Shown here: positions 33,882 through 43,748 of the stretch, piece after piece
Layout: every line of letters begins with the position of its first letter
Numbering within the stretch: position 1 is the first letter of the stretch
Source of the DNA: an uncultured Prevotellaceae bacterium
Lineage (GTDB): Bacteria > Bacteroidota > Bacteroidia > Bacteroidales > Bacteroidaceae
DNA: 64,000 nucleotides
NCBI GenBank assembly: GCA_902763615.1
Contig: CACWSX010000004.1
Span: forward strand, 40,524-104,523
Direction of reading: 5' to 3'
Program-made: the position numbers and the translations under genes
The notes under the pieces: generated by a model
What the model was told of the DNA's origin: nothing
Database searches by the model: none
The model's input: only the letters and a program-made list of their open reading frames with translations

Positions 33882-35038
33882 ACCAGGTCGCGGGTTATGA
33901 CATTGGGGTCTGTAAGTGTTGATTTCCACCAAGCGTTGCTGGGCAGATTGTCACCGCACCATGCCATAAACCAGCCCCACTTCGCACCTGCTGACCAAGC
34001 ATCACCAATATTGGCAAATGTTGTCTTACTGCTTGTGTCGGTTCCGCACTCGCCGAGTACCACCATCTTTTTGGGATAAGCCTTCTGTATCTCTGTAAAC
34101 TCCTGCTGATTCTGTGCTGCCGAATAGCCGTAGAGGTCACGGGCTACGATGTCTACGTAGTTGTCACCGGGATACCAGTCTGTGTCCTGATTATACTGGC
34201 TGCTGTTGCCGTTGAAGTTCTGTGTCGTCCATACCCAGATCAGGTTGGTTACACCTTTCTCTAGGAAATAGTCGTACATGGCCTTCCATAGCTTCTTGTA
34301 AGTATCTGCTCCTTCGTACCCCCACCAGAACCAGGCTTTTGTCCAGTTGGCTTGTTGCTTGGCGGTGGCATTTCCTGCAGCCTCATGGAACGGGCGCCAG
34401 ACGGCTGCAATGCCCTTGCTTTGAAGCTTGAGGATGACATTAGCCACCTTTTCCATCTCTTGGTAGAACCACTTGTTTTCCCATGTACCTTCTTTCAGGG
34501 CGTTGGATGCCTTGAAGGTGGTTTCTGATGGTGAAAAGGTGACGCCGCCACCAGCACTTGTGATGGTTTCTTTCTCTGACTTGGGTACATTGAAATGCCA
34601 CATCAACGACACGATACCATTGGCATCAGCCCACTCTGTTACTGGTGTGATGTTGTTGTAGTCAATCCATCCGTTGCCAGCTGGCACAAAGATGTGGATG
34701 AAGTCATAGCAGTTCATAGCGGGATATTTGCCTGTTGCGATATGAATCTTGTCGGCTATGTTATGGTTCCAGTTCCATTCGGCCATTACACTGGAGATAA
34801 TCTTCTCCCCATATTGCTTATAAAGATAGGAATATAGCTTGATGGCAGCCGCATTGCTGGTCAGCGGTTTTGTTGCGATTTCACCTTTTTGTACTGTAGG
34901 GGTACTGGGCTCCTCCTCTGTTGGAGTTGTCACAACTGGTGGCGTTGGTGTCGGCTCTGGGTCATCACCTCCGCCACCACAGCTGTACATTGCGAAAGTC
35001 GTCATTAACAGCGTGAGTATCAAATTAGATTTCTTCAT
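33875..35038 (-). CDS. GH26 beta-mannanase lipoprotein
   Basis: 387 residues. Lipobox MYSC (Cys20) followed by GGGGDD and a Pro/Thr-rich linker, so a surface-exposed lipoprotein. The GH26 catalytic residues are visible: acid/base Glu219 in WRPFHEAAGN and nucleophile Glu330 in VLGECGTD. WHFNVP and WTTQNFNG are further GH26 marks. It hydrolyses beta-1,4-mannan backbones. It is the last gene of the PUL on the minus strand, 106 bases after the glycan-binding lipoprotein, with a hairpin in between. Confidence 0.92.
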   Translation of the reverse strand: MKKSNLILTLLMTTFAMYSCGGGGDDPEPTPTPPVVTTPTEEEPSTPTVQKGEIATKPLTSNAAAIKLYSYLYKQYGEKIISSVMAEWNWNHNIADKIHIATGKYPAMNCYDFIHIFVPAGNGWIDYNNITPVTEWADANGIVSLMWHFNVPKSEKETITSAGGGVTFSPSETTFKASNALKEGTWENKWFYQEMEKVANVILKLQSKGIAAVWRPFHEAAGNATAKQQANWTKAWFWWGYEGADTYKKLWKAMYDYFLEKGVTNLIWVWTTQNFNGNSSQYNQDTDWYPGDNYVDIVARDLYGYSAAQNQQEFTEIQKAYPKKMVVLGECGTDTSSKTTFANIGDAWSAGAKWGWFMAWCGDNLPSNAWWKSTLTDPNVITRDLVQ

Positions 35039-35064
35039 ATCCTCAGTTTATATTTGTTTGAATT

Positions 35065-35099
35065 AAGAGCGCCCGTCATGATAACGAGCGCTCTTTTTT
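35065..35099. terminator. Hairpin between glycan-binding and GH26 genes
   Basis: AAGAGCGCCCGT pairs with ACGAGCGCTCTT (35065-35076 and about 35084-35095) with few mismatches; a T6 tract follows on the plus strand. On the minus strand, in the direction of the PUL, the T tract is missing, so it may act there as a partial terminator or processing site that lowers GH26 relative to the upstream genes. Confidence 0.5.
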
Positions 35100-35143
35100 A
35101 GGGATTAACCGACGCTTCAAAGAAAGCTGTCGGAACTTCAATC

Positions 35144-37075
35144 TTAAGGTACAATCACAATCTTTGTGACTTTCATTCCATCACCCTGAAGAATAATGGC
35201 TGTATCACTCCAACCGTCTGAGATCTCACCACTGATGCATTTCAGCATCTCTTCTGTAATGGGCACTTCAATTGTCTCTGCACTTCCATCCCAGTCGTTG
35301 CAACCTGCCTGGAGGTCAACCCAGTTCGGATTATTGAACTGAATCTGGCCAGTTGTACCAGCCTCCTTGTAAACCACGAACTTAGAACTTGTAGTCAAGC
35401 CGAGCGTCTCGATAGGTGTATCTCCAAGACCGCGCATAATACGCAGCTTACCGCTGTTATCGCTCCATGACGGGAAGTAAGGCCACTCAAGGTTAGCGCT
35501 ACGGTCTTCGTAGAGTGTGAATGCGGCGATGTCAATATCTGATGAGCCACCGTCTCCACCGCCTACCCAGACTTCTTCCTCGAAGTAGAGTTCAAGTGGT
35601 ATGTATCCACTACCGGTGAATAGGAGGTGCTTTTCATCGAGTGTACCTACAAGCGGATCATCGCCGAAGTTGATTAGGATAGAATAGGTTCCGTCACCAT
35701 TGTCAATAATCTGATCGGCCATGTTGTTGGGTGAGAAGTCGTTATCCTTACCCAACCACTGGGTGTCCCACCAGCCGTTGGTGATACGTATCTGGTACCA
35801 ATCTGCAGTAGGCTTGAACGAAATAAAGAATGGTCCGGTTTTTATCTTATCCCATATATCTTGCGGGATTTCTGCGATACATTCATTATTACCGTCGTGG
35901 CCCTCAAGAGCGAATCGGTAAGTACCGTTCCAGTTGACTTCATCAGAACCGCCATTCTTCCAGAATGAGGTTTTGATAAGTTCCATATGTCCACCACCGC
36001 CTACCCAGACTTCTTCTTCGAAGTAAATCTCGAGTGGTATGTATCCACTACCGGTGAATAAGAGGTGCTTTTCATCAAGCGTACCTACAAGTGGATCATC
36101 ACCGAAGTTGATCTGAATAGAATAGGTTCCGTCACCATTGTCAATGAACTGATCGGCCATGTTATTGGGTGAGAAGTCGTTATCCTTACCCAACCACTGG
36201 GTATCCCACCAACCGTTGGTGATACGTATCTGGTACCAATCTGCAGTAGGCTTGAACGAAATGAAGAAGGTTTCGGTCTTCATCTTTTCCCATACCTCTT
36301 GCGGAATTTCTGCGATACATTCATTATTACCGTCGTGGCCCTCAAGGGCAAATCGGTATGTGCCGTTCCAGTTTACTTCATCTGAACCAGTGTTCTTCCA
36401 GATTGAGGTTCTCACTGTCTCCCAGTGACCTTCGTCGGCAGCTGGATTGTAAGTCAGTTCCGGCAATGCGATCTTCTGGCCGTCGTATGTGTGAAGATAT
36501 CCCACAAACGTGCCATCATAGATATCCTTCTTTGGTACACGGAAGATGAGGTTGCTGGTACCCTTGCGATAGAAATCCTTGTGGTCTATCAACTGAAATA
36601 CTGAGTCAGGATCCAGCAGTTCGACGCTATTGATAAATTCCAAATCAGTGCCATACACCGTGATGAGTTCACCACCAGCAGCTTCTTCGCCAGGCTGTTT
36701 CGAGAATCCCGTTACATTGGTATGTCCAAGTGTCAAAGACTGACGAGACTCTGCCTCGCCATTGGCTGTGCGAACAACAATCTTTCCACCATCAGCAGCA
36801 ATGCCAGCAGGTGCGTTGACTCTGACCATGTCGTTGCCGACAATCTCGAAATTGGTCACTTTCGCGCCACCGGGGAATTCTATTTCTGTAATGGCATCGA
36901 AACCGGAACCATTGATGGTAATCGGCTGGTTGGTGACAACCTTGGTCGGGAAGAACGTCTTGATGCCCAGTCCGACATTAGCCGATTCTGCATCGTCTTC
37001 AGAACAGGCCGTGAAGGTGGCTCCAATGAGAACCACGGCCAACAGCGCGCCTAAATATTTAAATATATGCTTCAT
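35144..37075 (-). CDS. Surface glycan-binding lipoprotein (SGBP)
   Basis: 643 residues. Lipobox FTAC (Cys24) followed by SEDDAE, a strong surface-export signal. Two IPT/TIG-like immunoglobulin domains (about 38-118 and 120-210) are followed by two nearly identical 146-residue modules (217-362 and 363-508) and a C-terminal beta domain (about 515-643). The tandem modules carry exposed tryptophans (for example NGWWDTQWLG), suitable for stacking on sugar rings. It takes the place of SusE/SusF-type proteins: a non-catalytic binder that collects the glycan at the cell surface. The gene follows the second susD by 40 bases. Confidence 0.83.
   Translation of the reverse strand: MKHIFKYLGALLAVVLIGATFTACSEDDAESANVGLGIKTFFPTKVVTNQPITINGSGFDAITEIEFPGGAKVTNFEIVGNDMVRVNAPAGIAADGGKIVVRTANGEAESRQSLTLGHTNVTGFSKQPGEEAAGGELITVYGTDLEFINSVELLDPDSVFQLIDHKDFYRKGTSNLIFRVPKKDIYDGTFVGYLHTYDGQKIALPELTYNPAADEGHWETVRTSIWKNTGSDEVNWNGTYRFALEGHDGNNECIAEIPQEVWEKMKTETFFISFKPTADWYQIRITNGWWDTQWLGKDNDFSPNNMADQFIDNGDGTYSIQINFGDDPLVGTLDEKHLLFTGSGYIPLEIYFEEEVWVGGGGHMELIKTSFWKNGGSDEVNWNGTYRFALEGHDGNNECIAEIPQDIWDKIKTGPFFISFKPTADWYQIRITNGWWDTQWLGKDNDFSPNNMADQIIDNGDGTYSILINFGDDPLVGTLDEKHLLFTGSGYIPLELYFEEEVWVGGGDGGSSDIDIAAFTLYEDRSANLEWPYFPSWSDNSGKLRIMRGLGDTPIETLGLTTSSKFVVYKEAGTTGQIQFNNPNWVDLQAGCNDWDGSAETIEVPITEEMLKCISGEISDGWSDTAIILQGDGMKVTKIVIVP
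35552..36427 (-). repeat. Tandem 438-bp intragenic duplication in SGBP
   Basis: Two adjacent in-frame copies, 36427-35990 and 35989-35552 on the minus strand, each coding 146 residues and differing at about 15 positions. DNA conservation includes long identical runs, so the duplication is recent or is kept alike by gene conversion; differences cluster at the module N-termini. Confidence 0.85.
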
Positions 37076-37115
37076 AATTCTTCTTTTTACAATTCTCTAA
37101 TTCTCTAATTCTTGA

Positions 37116-38822
37116 TTACCATCCCGGGTTTTGGGTCAGGTTTGGATTCTTTATCAGTTCTGACTGCGGAATGGGATAGAAATTAAACTTGTCATTCCAC
37201 TGGCGGGTAATGGTAGAGCGTGTGAGCATCAAACTGCTGTTGATTGTGGCTGTCTGAATGGTCTTGAAATACTCAGCCCCCTTCTTCCAGCGGCGTACAT
37301 CCCAGAAACGGTGATTCTCGAAAGCCAGCTCTACCAAGCGCTCGCGCTCGTAGCGGGTTACCCATTCTGCACCGTCCTCAGTGAATTTCGGCATCTGGAT
37401 GTCTGCACGATTACGCAATACGTTGATGGCATCGTTGGCTGTCATACCGAAGGTGGGGTCATTAGCGCTGCCAGTGGCATTGAAGACTGCCTCTGCATAA
37501 TCGAGATAGAACTCTGCCAGACGGAACACAATCCAGGTATGACGGCGAGAGGTCTGATTATCAGCAGTGGTGACACATGAACCATCGACGTACTTCTTGA
37601 GATAGTAGCTTGTGGGAGTAGCACCGTACTTGGGGGCAGCATTGAAACCGCCGACAAACGTTTCGATAATCTTCTTCTGCGCACCGTTGCTAGGCCATTC
37701 ATCTCCATTCTTCACCACTGTTAGTGCAAAGCGTGGGTCAAGACCTTCGTAAGGGTCTGCTTCCGTGAGGTCGATGTTACCGGGATGGCGTTGACCGAAG
37801 GTCTCTCCATTATCCTGATACTCATACTGGTCTACCAAACTCTGAGTGGGACAGCTGCCTGAACTACCATTCTCCACACCAACAGGATAGTTGGCCATTT
37901 CGAAGGAGTTGCTTTCGCCACGTCCAATACCAAAGATCAGCTCCTGATTGAAGAAAGCATCATGTCCCCACAATGAACCGTAGGCACTGAGTTTCAATCC
38001 CCATGTTTCGGCATTGTCAAGGATATACTTACAAGCCTCTGCAGCCTTGGCCCACTTGATCTTGTCTCCCGTCGGATTGTGAAGCGGTGAGGCGGCATAG
38101 AGCAGTGTGCGGGCCTTGAGGGCGTATGCCGCAATGCGTGTGGCACGTCCCACCCCGGCACCAATTTCCGTTGTGTAGGTTACAGGCAGATAGGGCGCAA
38201 TGGCATCGCATTCTTCAACGATGAACTTCACAATTTCATCAGCCGAGCTGCGTTGTATGCTATTGGCTTGGCCATTGGTCAGTGTGGTCGTCACTAAGGG
38301 TACATCGCCGTAGGTCTTAAATAACTCAAAGTAGAAGTAGGCCCTGAGGAAGCGTACCTCATAGGGGAAGAGTTCTAACTGAGCCACCCAGTTTTTATAT
38401 TCGGTGTTATATTGCCAATCCGAGATGTCGGTTTGGTCCAACTTCTCTAAGAACATATTGGCATCAGCAATAGCGGTGTACGATTTCGTCCATGTTCTGT
38501 CGTATGGATTGGCCGAACTCCATCCGCCGTTCACGTAGCTGTTAATGGCACCTGTCTCAAGTGCATACTGAGCCTCGTCGGTAGCGCCGGCAAGAAAATA
38601 GGCACTATTAGATTCGAATTCATTATTATAGACCTGTGCATAGACACCGGAAACCAGGCCTTTGATTCCTTCGTTGAAGTATGTGAATGTCCACTCCTCG
38701 TCGCGGGTTGTCTCCTCAGTGTACTCAAGATCGGCACATGAAGAGAAGGATGGAAGGAGTAAGGAGAGAAGGAGTGAGTAGAAAACTCCTGCCCGTACCT
38801 TATTATTAATATTTGTCTTCAT
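37116..38822 (-). CDS. SusD/RagB-type lipoprotein (pair 2)
   Basis: SusD-family outer-membrane lipoprotein that caps the TonB-dependent transporter and binds oligosaccharide. Lipobox FSSC near residue 30 from ATG 38822, an N-terminal helical domain with TPR-like segments (YFYFELFKTYGDVPLV, the family hallmark) and the C-terminal FYPIPQSELIKNPNLTQNPGW, the usual SusD ending. An ATG at 38831 is an alternative. It follows its susC by about 55 bases. Confidence 0.92.
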   Translation of the reverse strand: MKTNINNKVRAGVFYSLLLSLLLPSFSSCADLEYTEETTRDEEWTFTYFNEGIKGLVSGVYAQVYNNEFESNSAYFLAGATDEAQYALETGAINSYVNGGWSSANPYDRTWTKSYTAIADANMFLEKLDQTDISDWQYNTEYKNWVAQLELFPYEVRFLRAYFYFELFKTYGDVPLVTTTLTNGQANSIQRSSADEIVKFIVEECDAIAPYLPVTYTTEIGAGVGRATRIAAYALKARTLLYAASPLHNPTGDKIKWAKAAEACKYILDNAETWGLKLSAYGSLWGHDAFFNQELIFGIGRGESNSFEMANYPVGVENGSSGSCPTQSLVDQYEYQDNGETFGQRHPGNIDLTEADPYEGLDPRFALTVVKNGDEWPSNGAQKKIIETFVGGFNAAPKYGATPTSYYLKKYVDGSCVTTADNQTSRRHTWIVFRLAEFYLDYAEAVFNATGSANDPTFGMTANDAINVLRNRADIQMPKFTEDGAEWVTRYERERLVELAFENHRFWDVRRWKKGAEYFKTIQTATINSSLMLTRSTITRQWNDKFNFYPIPQSELIKNPNLTQNPGW

Positions 38823-38876
38823 AATTGTCATTTTTGTTTAGCTGTAGCAAATTGTTTACTTTTCACTATTCACTTC

Positions 38877-41657
38877 TTAGAATTCTACAGATAGACCAAA
38901 ATTCACGCTCTTCATTACCGGATAACCCGTGTTGAGATTTTCGGCATCCATAGCATCGATATTGTCGAAGGAGAGAAGGTTCTGTCCCTGAACAAATACC
39001 TTGGCTCCTGTGATTTTCAGAGGCTCAATGACTGAAGCAGGCAGTTTGTAGTAAACTTCGCAGTCGCGCAGCTTCAGCCAGTTAATGTTGCGATACCAGA
39101 TTGTAGAGTTCTGGGCATTGTTAGCTACATTCTCTGTTGACAGACGTGGGTAGCTTGCTCCTGCACCAGCTACATCGAAGCAGTTGTCGTAGTATTCCTG
39201 AGAGAGGTTGCGGTTGTCGGAGAGGGCTCCCCAAACACCGTCAACATAACGTAGGTTCTTCACTTGATGGGCTGCGCCCTGGAAGGTGGCATTGATGCCA
39301 AAACCCTTATATTCTGCGCCAAGGTTGAATGCATAGTTGACTGAGGGGAAGGCGTTGCCATAATCCTGAGCCACGTAGTCATTCTCATTGATGACGCCGT
39401 CTTCATTGACATCCTTATACTTGATGTCGCCCACTTTCACCTGTCCGAACTGCTGAACAGGACTGTTGTCGATGTCAGCTTGATCTTGGAAGAAACCGAT
39501 AGCGATGAGACCGCGCTCATAATCAGCAGGGCCATCGACCAACGAGAGGTTAGGATAGGCAGGTGTCTCAATCCATTGCAGGATTTTGCTCTTCACCGTT
39601 GAGAATGAAGCACCGGCATTCAGGTTCAAACCGTTTTCAAAGGTCTTGGCATAGCGCAGACCCAGTTCCAGACCGTAGCTGGCCACACGTCCTTTATCAT
39701 CATACGACGATTGGATACCTACGACTGCTGAGTTGAGTGAATTAGCACTGACCAGGATGTTACGACGCTGCTGATAGAACACATCAAGTGTGAAGTCGAG
39801 TGAGTTGGCGATTCTCAGGTCGGTACCTAAATTGGCTTTATAGGCAGCCTCCTGAACAAAATCATCGGTGGGGAATTGTGTCAGGAAAGCTCCCCATGAG
39901 CTATCGAAATTAGTACCATTCCACCAGTTTCCGTGACCATTGTTCCAAGCAGCGAGCCAGAGACCATTTGCCGGCACATAGTCGGTGTGCTGGATGCCAC
40001 CTGATAGGCGCACCTTACCATAGTTCAAGATACCATCAGGATTGTTGGCGTAGATATAGCCCAGACCCAGTGTTGGTGAGAAGGCCCACTTGGCTGGGTA
40101 GCTGCGGTTAGAACCGTTGGCTGCTAGTATCACATCTGCCATGAACCGGTTCGCGTGATCGTAGTGTAAAGCCAACTGCCAATTGGTGCGATACCATGTA
40201 TTGCTACGGTTATCGCGAATCTCACTCTTCATGTTGTAGTTGGCATTAGCAGTAAAGTGGTCGCCATTGTTCAATTCAATACCATATTTCAATCCGGCAT
40301 TGAAGGTGGCGATACGCCACTGTGTGTCAACCCAGTGATTGAATGTCAACTTATCTTCTATCGTTCCCATTACGGTCTCCTGCATTACACCACCGGAATA
40401 GTAGTTCCAGCCATATTGGTAACCTTTTGTGCGATTCTCAATGGTGTTGGAAGAGTTGTCATAAGATGCGCCAACATAGAACTTCAGACCCTTTGTAATG
40501 ACATCGAGATCCTGTTCAAGTGTCATGTTAGCCCAAATCTGGCGCTGATGCGTCTTCATGAAACCGGCTCCCTGCGACTTGGCCAGAAGGTTGAAGTCGC
40601 CATAGGTCTGGCTACCGCCCCATACATTACCAGCAGTCTTAACGGGAAATGCCAGTGCAGGTACCTTGTAAAGATGCCACCAAGCATCATTGGAATTCAC
40701 ATTCGGCACACCGTTGGTCTCCATCAGTATACCCAAGATGTTGGCGCTAATCCTTGTGGTCTTGCTCACCTCAAAGTCGACGTTAGCACGGATATTGGCC
40801 TTGGAATACTTCAACTGTGAATTGAAGTCGCCCTGATCGGGGTTCTTATAGAGTCCGCGTGCATCAGTATAGTCGAGTTGTGTATAATACTGCACCTTAT
40901 CTGTACCACCGAAAAAAGATAAATAGGCATTCGACTCATGAGCAGTTTTCTTGAATACCTCATCTTTCCAGTTAACGTTAGGATAAACCAGCGGATCGCT
41001 GCCATCGATGAACTTCTGCAGTTCAGATTCTGTATACGCAGGAGTTAGACCGTCGTTCAGACGGGCTTTGTTAAGCGCATTGCCATAATTGTATGCACTG
41101 ACCATGTCGGCCATCTGAGGGTCAAACTGTATCTTATGTGAAGCACCGACCTTGAAGTGGTATTTTCCGTCCTTACGGCCGTGCTTAGTTTTTACTAGCA
41201 GCACACCATTGATACCTTCATGTCCATAGAGGGCAACAGCAGCGGCATCTTTCAATACAGTGACGCTTTCCACCTCTTCAACAGTAAGACGGTCGATGGG
41301 ACGTTCCACACCGTCGACAAGAATCAAAATGTCACGTTCGCCTGTGGTCTGGACGCCACGGATATTAAACGTTGCACCACGGCCTTCCTCGCCTTTGAAG
41401 CCTGTATTTTGGAAGGCATTCAGTCCTAAGAGCTTACCATATAGGGCATCTGCCAGGCTGATGGCTGATGTGCGGCGAAGCTCTTCAGCCGTGATGGTGG
41501 TTGCTGCCGCTGTGGTGAGAAATTCAGACTGCTCTACACCATAGCCTAAATCTACCTTTTGCGACGCTTTGTCGCTTAGCGTCACCTGCGCACTAACCGC
41601 CATCGGGGCGCCACAGAGTCCCACCAAGGTATATATAAAAATGTTTCTTAGTTTCAT
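38877..41657 (-). CDS. SusC/RagA-type TonB receptor (pair 2), short
   Basis: TonB-dependent outer-membrane transporter that imports oligosaccharides. A signal peptide (to about VSAQ) is followed almost at once by the plug domain (AEELRRTSAISLADALYGKL, LILVDGVERP, SVTVLKDAAAVALYG) and then the 22-strand barrel. At about 926 residues it lacks the N-terminal carboxypeptidase-regulatory-like (DUF4480-type) domain seen in the other SusC of this locus. The C-terminal strand ends VNFGLSVEF with a terminal aromatic. ATG 41666 is an alternative start. It forms a transporter with the SusD downstream. Confidence 0.9.
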   Translation of the reverse strand: MKLRNIFIYTLVGLCGAPMAVSAQVTLSDKASQKVDLGYGVEQSEFLTTAAATTITAEELRRTSAISLADALYGKLLGLNAFQNTGFKGEEGRGATFNIRGVQTTGERDILILVDGVERPIDRLTVEEVESVTVLKDAAAVALYGHEGINGVLLVKTKHGRKDGKYHFKVGASHKIQFDPQMADMVSAYNYGNALNKARLNDGLTPAYTESELQKFIDGSDPLVYPNVNWKDEVFKKTAHESNAYLSFFGGTDKVQYYTQLDYTDARGLYKNPDQGDFNSQLKYSKANIRANVDFEVSKTTRISANILGILMETNGVPNVNSNDAWWHLYKVPALAFPVKTAGNVWGGSQTYGDFNLLAKSQGAGFMKTHQRQIWANMTLEQDLDVITKGLKFYVGASYDNSSNTIENRTKGYQYGWNYYSGGVMQETVMGTIEDKLTFNHWVDTQWRIATFNAGLKYGIELNNGDHFTANANYNMKSEIRDNRSNTWYRTNWQLALHYDHANRFMADVILAANGSNRSYPAKWAFSPTLGLGYIYANNPDGILNYGKVRLSGGIQHTDYVPANGLWLAAWNNGHGNWWNGTNFDSSWGAFLTQFPTDDFVQEAAYKANLGTDLRIANSLDFTLDVFYQQRRNILVSANSLNSAVVGIQSSYDDKGRVASYGLELGLRYAKTFENGLNLNAGASFSTVKSKILQWIETPAYPNLSLVDGPADYERGLIAIGFFQDQADIDNSPVQQFGQVKVGDIKYKDVNEDGVINENDYVAQDYGNAFPSVNYAFNLGAEYKGFGINATFQGAAHQVKNLRYVDGVWGALSDNRNLSQEYYDNCFDVAGAGASYPRLSTENVANNAQNSTIWYRNINWLKLRDCEVYYKLPASVIEPLKITGAKVFVQGQNLLSFDNIDAMDAENLNTGYPVMKSVNFGLSVEF

Positions 41658-41693
41658 AATCTTCATTTTTTCAATTCTTAATTACTAAAAGAA

Positions 41694-43715
41694 TTACCAT
41701 CCGGGATTTTGGGTCAGTCCATAACCCTTCTGAATCTCAATACGAGAGACGGGATCCAAATACCACTTATTGGTCCAGTAACCAGGATCCCACCAACGGC
41801 GGGTACCGTTTGTAATCTGAGGCTTCTCATATTCGAACTTTGGCCATGGTGTTCCTTCTTTCCAACTTGTATCACCCTCGGTCATTCGGTTACCATTCTC
41901 ATCCAAACGATAAATCCTAATCTCATGAAGAGGTTTGGTAAAGAGGTCCTGACGCATGCGGCGGACCATATCATACAAACGGTCACCACACTCGGCTCCA
42001 ATCTCGCAGTTGCGCTCACGAAGGATTTCGTTGATGAGGTTCTCCTTGTTGGAGGTCAGATTCAATTCGGGATTCTTTTCCTCCAGACGCCCTAATCCCA
42101 CGCGGCTGCGAACCACATGCAGGTCGTCTAATGCACCAGGTAAATCTCCCGTTTCAGCCTTAGCTTCTGCGCGAATGAGATACAGTTCTGCCAGACGGAC
42201 ATAGGAGACGCCGATGTAATCATCGTTCATTCTTCCAGTATTATTAGAGCAATAATCAAGCAACCATTTGAATTTATTGTAGCCAGATGCGATATCGTCA
42301 GGATTACTGAATTTGCTAGAAGCAAGTAAACCGCCAACCCAAGAGTCAGTGTATGTTTGGCCTTCCCAGTCGAAACCGGCTGGCAGATTGTGTCTGGGAA
42401 CCACCATCGTTTCGTAGAGGCGTGGGTCTCGGTTTTCAAACATGTCAATACCGTTAGGATTATTACCTGCACCATAGAGGTTCTCATACGGGAAGTTGCT
42501 TCCATCCTGCATGCCAAAGCATTCCATTAATTCATTGGTAGGAACAGCACCACCCTGACGAAGACCATCTATACAAAAACCTGCCCAGCCCCAACCCCAT
42601 TGATTTACAACGGATCCATTTACCACGTCATCACTTAAGTATATTGAGGGATGAACATCAAAGATTTTCTCATGGTGTGTCTCATCGTTACGATAGCGAT
42701 AGGCATGGCGGTAGGCTGCACGGTAGCCGGCTTCGTCTTGAGTTTCTGGCTGTACCAACTGATAATAGTTGCCATTGGCTGCATTGTCGGTAAAAAAATC
42801 ATTACAATACTGAAGGCAACGAGTCCAAAGTGAAGGGTCTTCTTTGCCAAACCAAACATGCTTCTCATCTTCCAGACCTGTTGGTTTCTTGTCGTATGTA
42901 ATATAAGGCTGATTGTTATTAAACAGTGGCGATGCAGCGTGCATCCAGACCTTGGCACGTAAAGCGCGAGCCGAAGCACGTGTAAGACGACCCGACCACT
43001 GGCCAATGTCTTCATTGGGAATGTTCCAAATAAATCCAGGCTCATTGATGGCACACAGGATCAGCGAGTCGATAAATTCCACTGTCTGGAAAGCTGTTGC
43101 ACGGCCTTCTTCAAAGCCCTCTCCTACTGCGAATGCCTTTTTCACAAGGCAGAGTCCACCAAAATTGCGGAAGGCGTCGAAATAGCGGCTAGCCATAATC
43201 GTATATGCCTCACCGCGCAGACGGCTTTTCTCGCTATCTGTCATATCGGGCACTTTCTCGATATTCTCGATAATCTGCCAACATTTGCGTATGGTTTCAT
43301 AAATAGAAACGCGACCATCACCATTACTCTCATCATCAGGATTACCAGTCTTGTAGGCAAATTTTCCTTGAAAGTTACCATTAGGGTTGTCTTGACTATC
43401 TTCAGTTAAGCCTCCTGTATAATAGGTTTGCTTGGGACCGCCCCATCCACAGTAACAGTGATAGGAGTCAGAAAGCGCATCAATGGGCGTACCATTCATC
43501 ATGTTCCCTCTAGTATAAGTACAATAAAGCTGTCCGTATGCACTCCACAGGAAATTGCGGGCGTATTCGGCTTTGGAGAACACTGTGTCGATATTTACAT
43601 CGACACCAGGAGCTTTCTCCAAGAAGGCATTACCCACATTAATGTCATCAACACATGCGGTAAAGATGCCAGTAGACATCATCAAGGCCAATATGTAATT
43701 AAATATCTTTTTCAT
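41694..43715 (-). CDS. SusD/RagB-type lipoprotein (pair 1)
   Basis: 673-residue SusD-family protein, longer than the second one. Lipobox FTAC (Cys at about 21) followed by VDDINVG. Family blocks: YDAFRNFGGLCLVKKAF, RLAELYLIRAEAKAETGD, ERNCEIGAECGDRLYDMVR and the ending IEIQKGYGLTQNPGW. It binds glycan and gates the SusC protein encoded just upstream (33-base gap). Confidence 0.92.
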   Translation of the reverse strand: MKKIFNYILALMMSTGIFTACVDDINVGNAFLEKAPGVDVNIDTVFSKAEYARNFLWSAYGQLYCTYTRGNMMNGTPIDALSDSYHCYCGWGGPKQTYYTGGLTEDSQDNPNGNFQGKFAYKTGNPDDESNGDGRVSIYETIRKCWQIIENIEKVPDMTDSEKSRLRGEAYTIMASRYFDAFRNFGGLCLVKKAFAVGEGFEEGRATAFQTVEFIDSLILCAINEPGFIWNIPNEDIGQWSGRLTRASARALRAKVWMHAASPLFNNNQPYITYDKKPTGLEDEKHVWFGKEDPSLWTRCLQYCNDFFTDNAANGNYYQLVQPETQDEAGYRAAYRHAYRYRNDETHHEKIFDVHPSIYLSDDVVNGSVVNQWGWGWAGFCIDGLRQGGAVPTNELMECFGMQDGSNFPYENLYGAGNNPNGIDMFENRDPRLYETMVVPRHNLPAGFDWEGQTYTDSWVGGLLASSKFSNPDDIASGYNKFKWLLDYCSNNTGRMNDDYIGVSYVRLAELYLIRAEAKAETGDLPGALDDLHVVRSRVGLGRLEEKNPELNLTSNKENLINEILRERNCEIGAECGDRLYDMVRRMRQDLFTKPLHEIRIYRLDENGNRMTEGDTSWKEGTPWPKFEYEKPQITNGTRRWWDPGYWTNKWYLDPVSRIEIQKGYGLTQNPGW

Positions 43716-43748
43716 AATCTTCGCTTTTCACTTTTAACTTTTCACTTC

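Noticed and set aside
36358-36549. Short plus-strand frames in the SGBP gene, one present twice
   Set aside because: They are shadow frames duplicated because the underlying module is duplicated.
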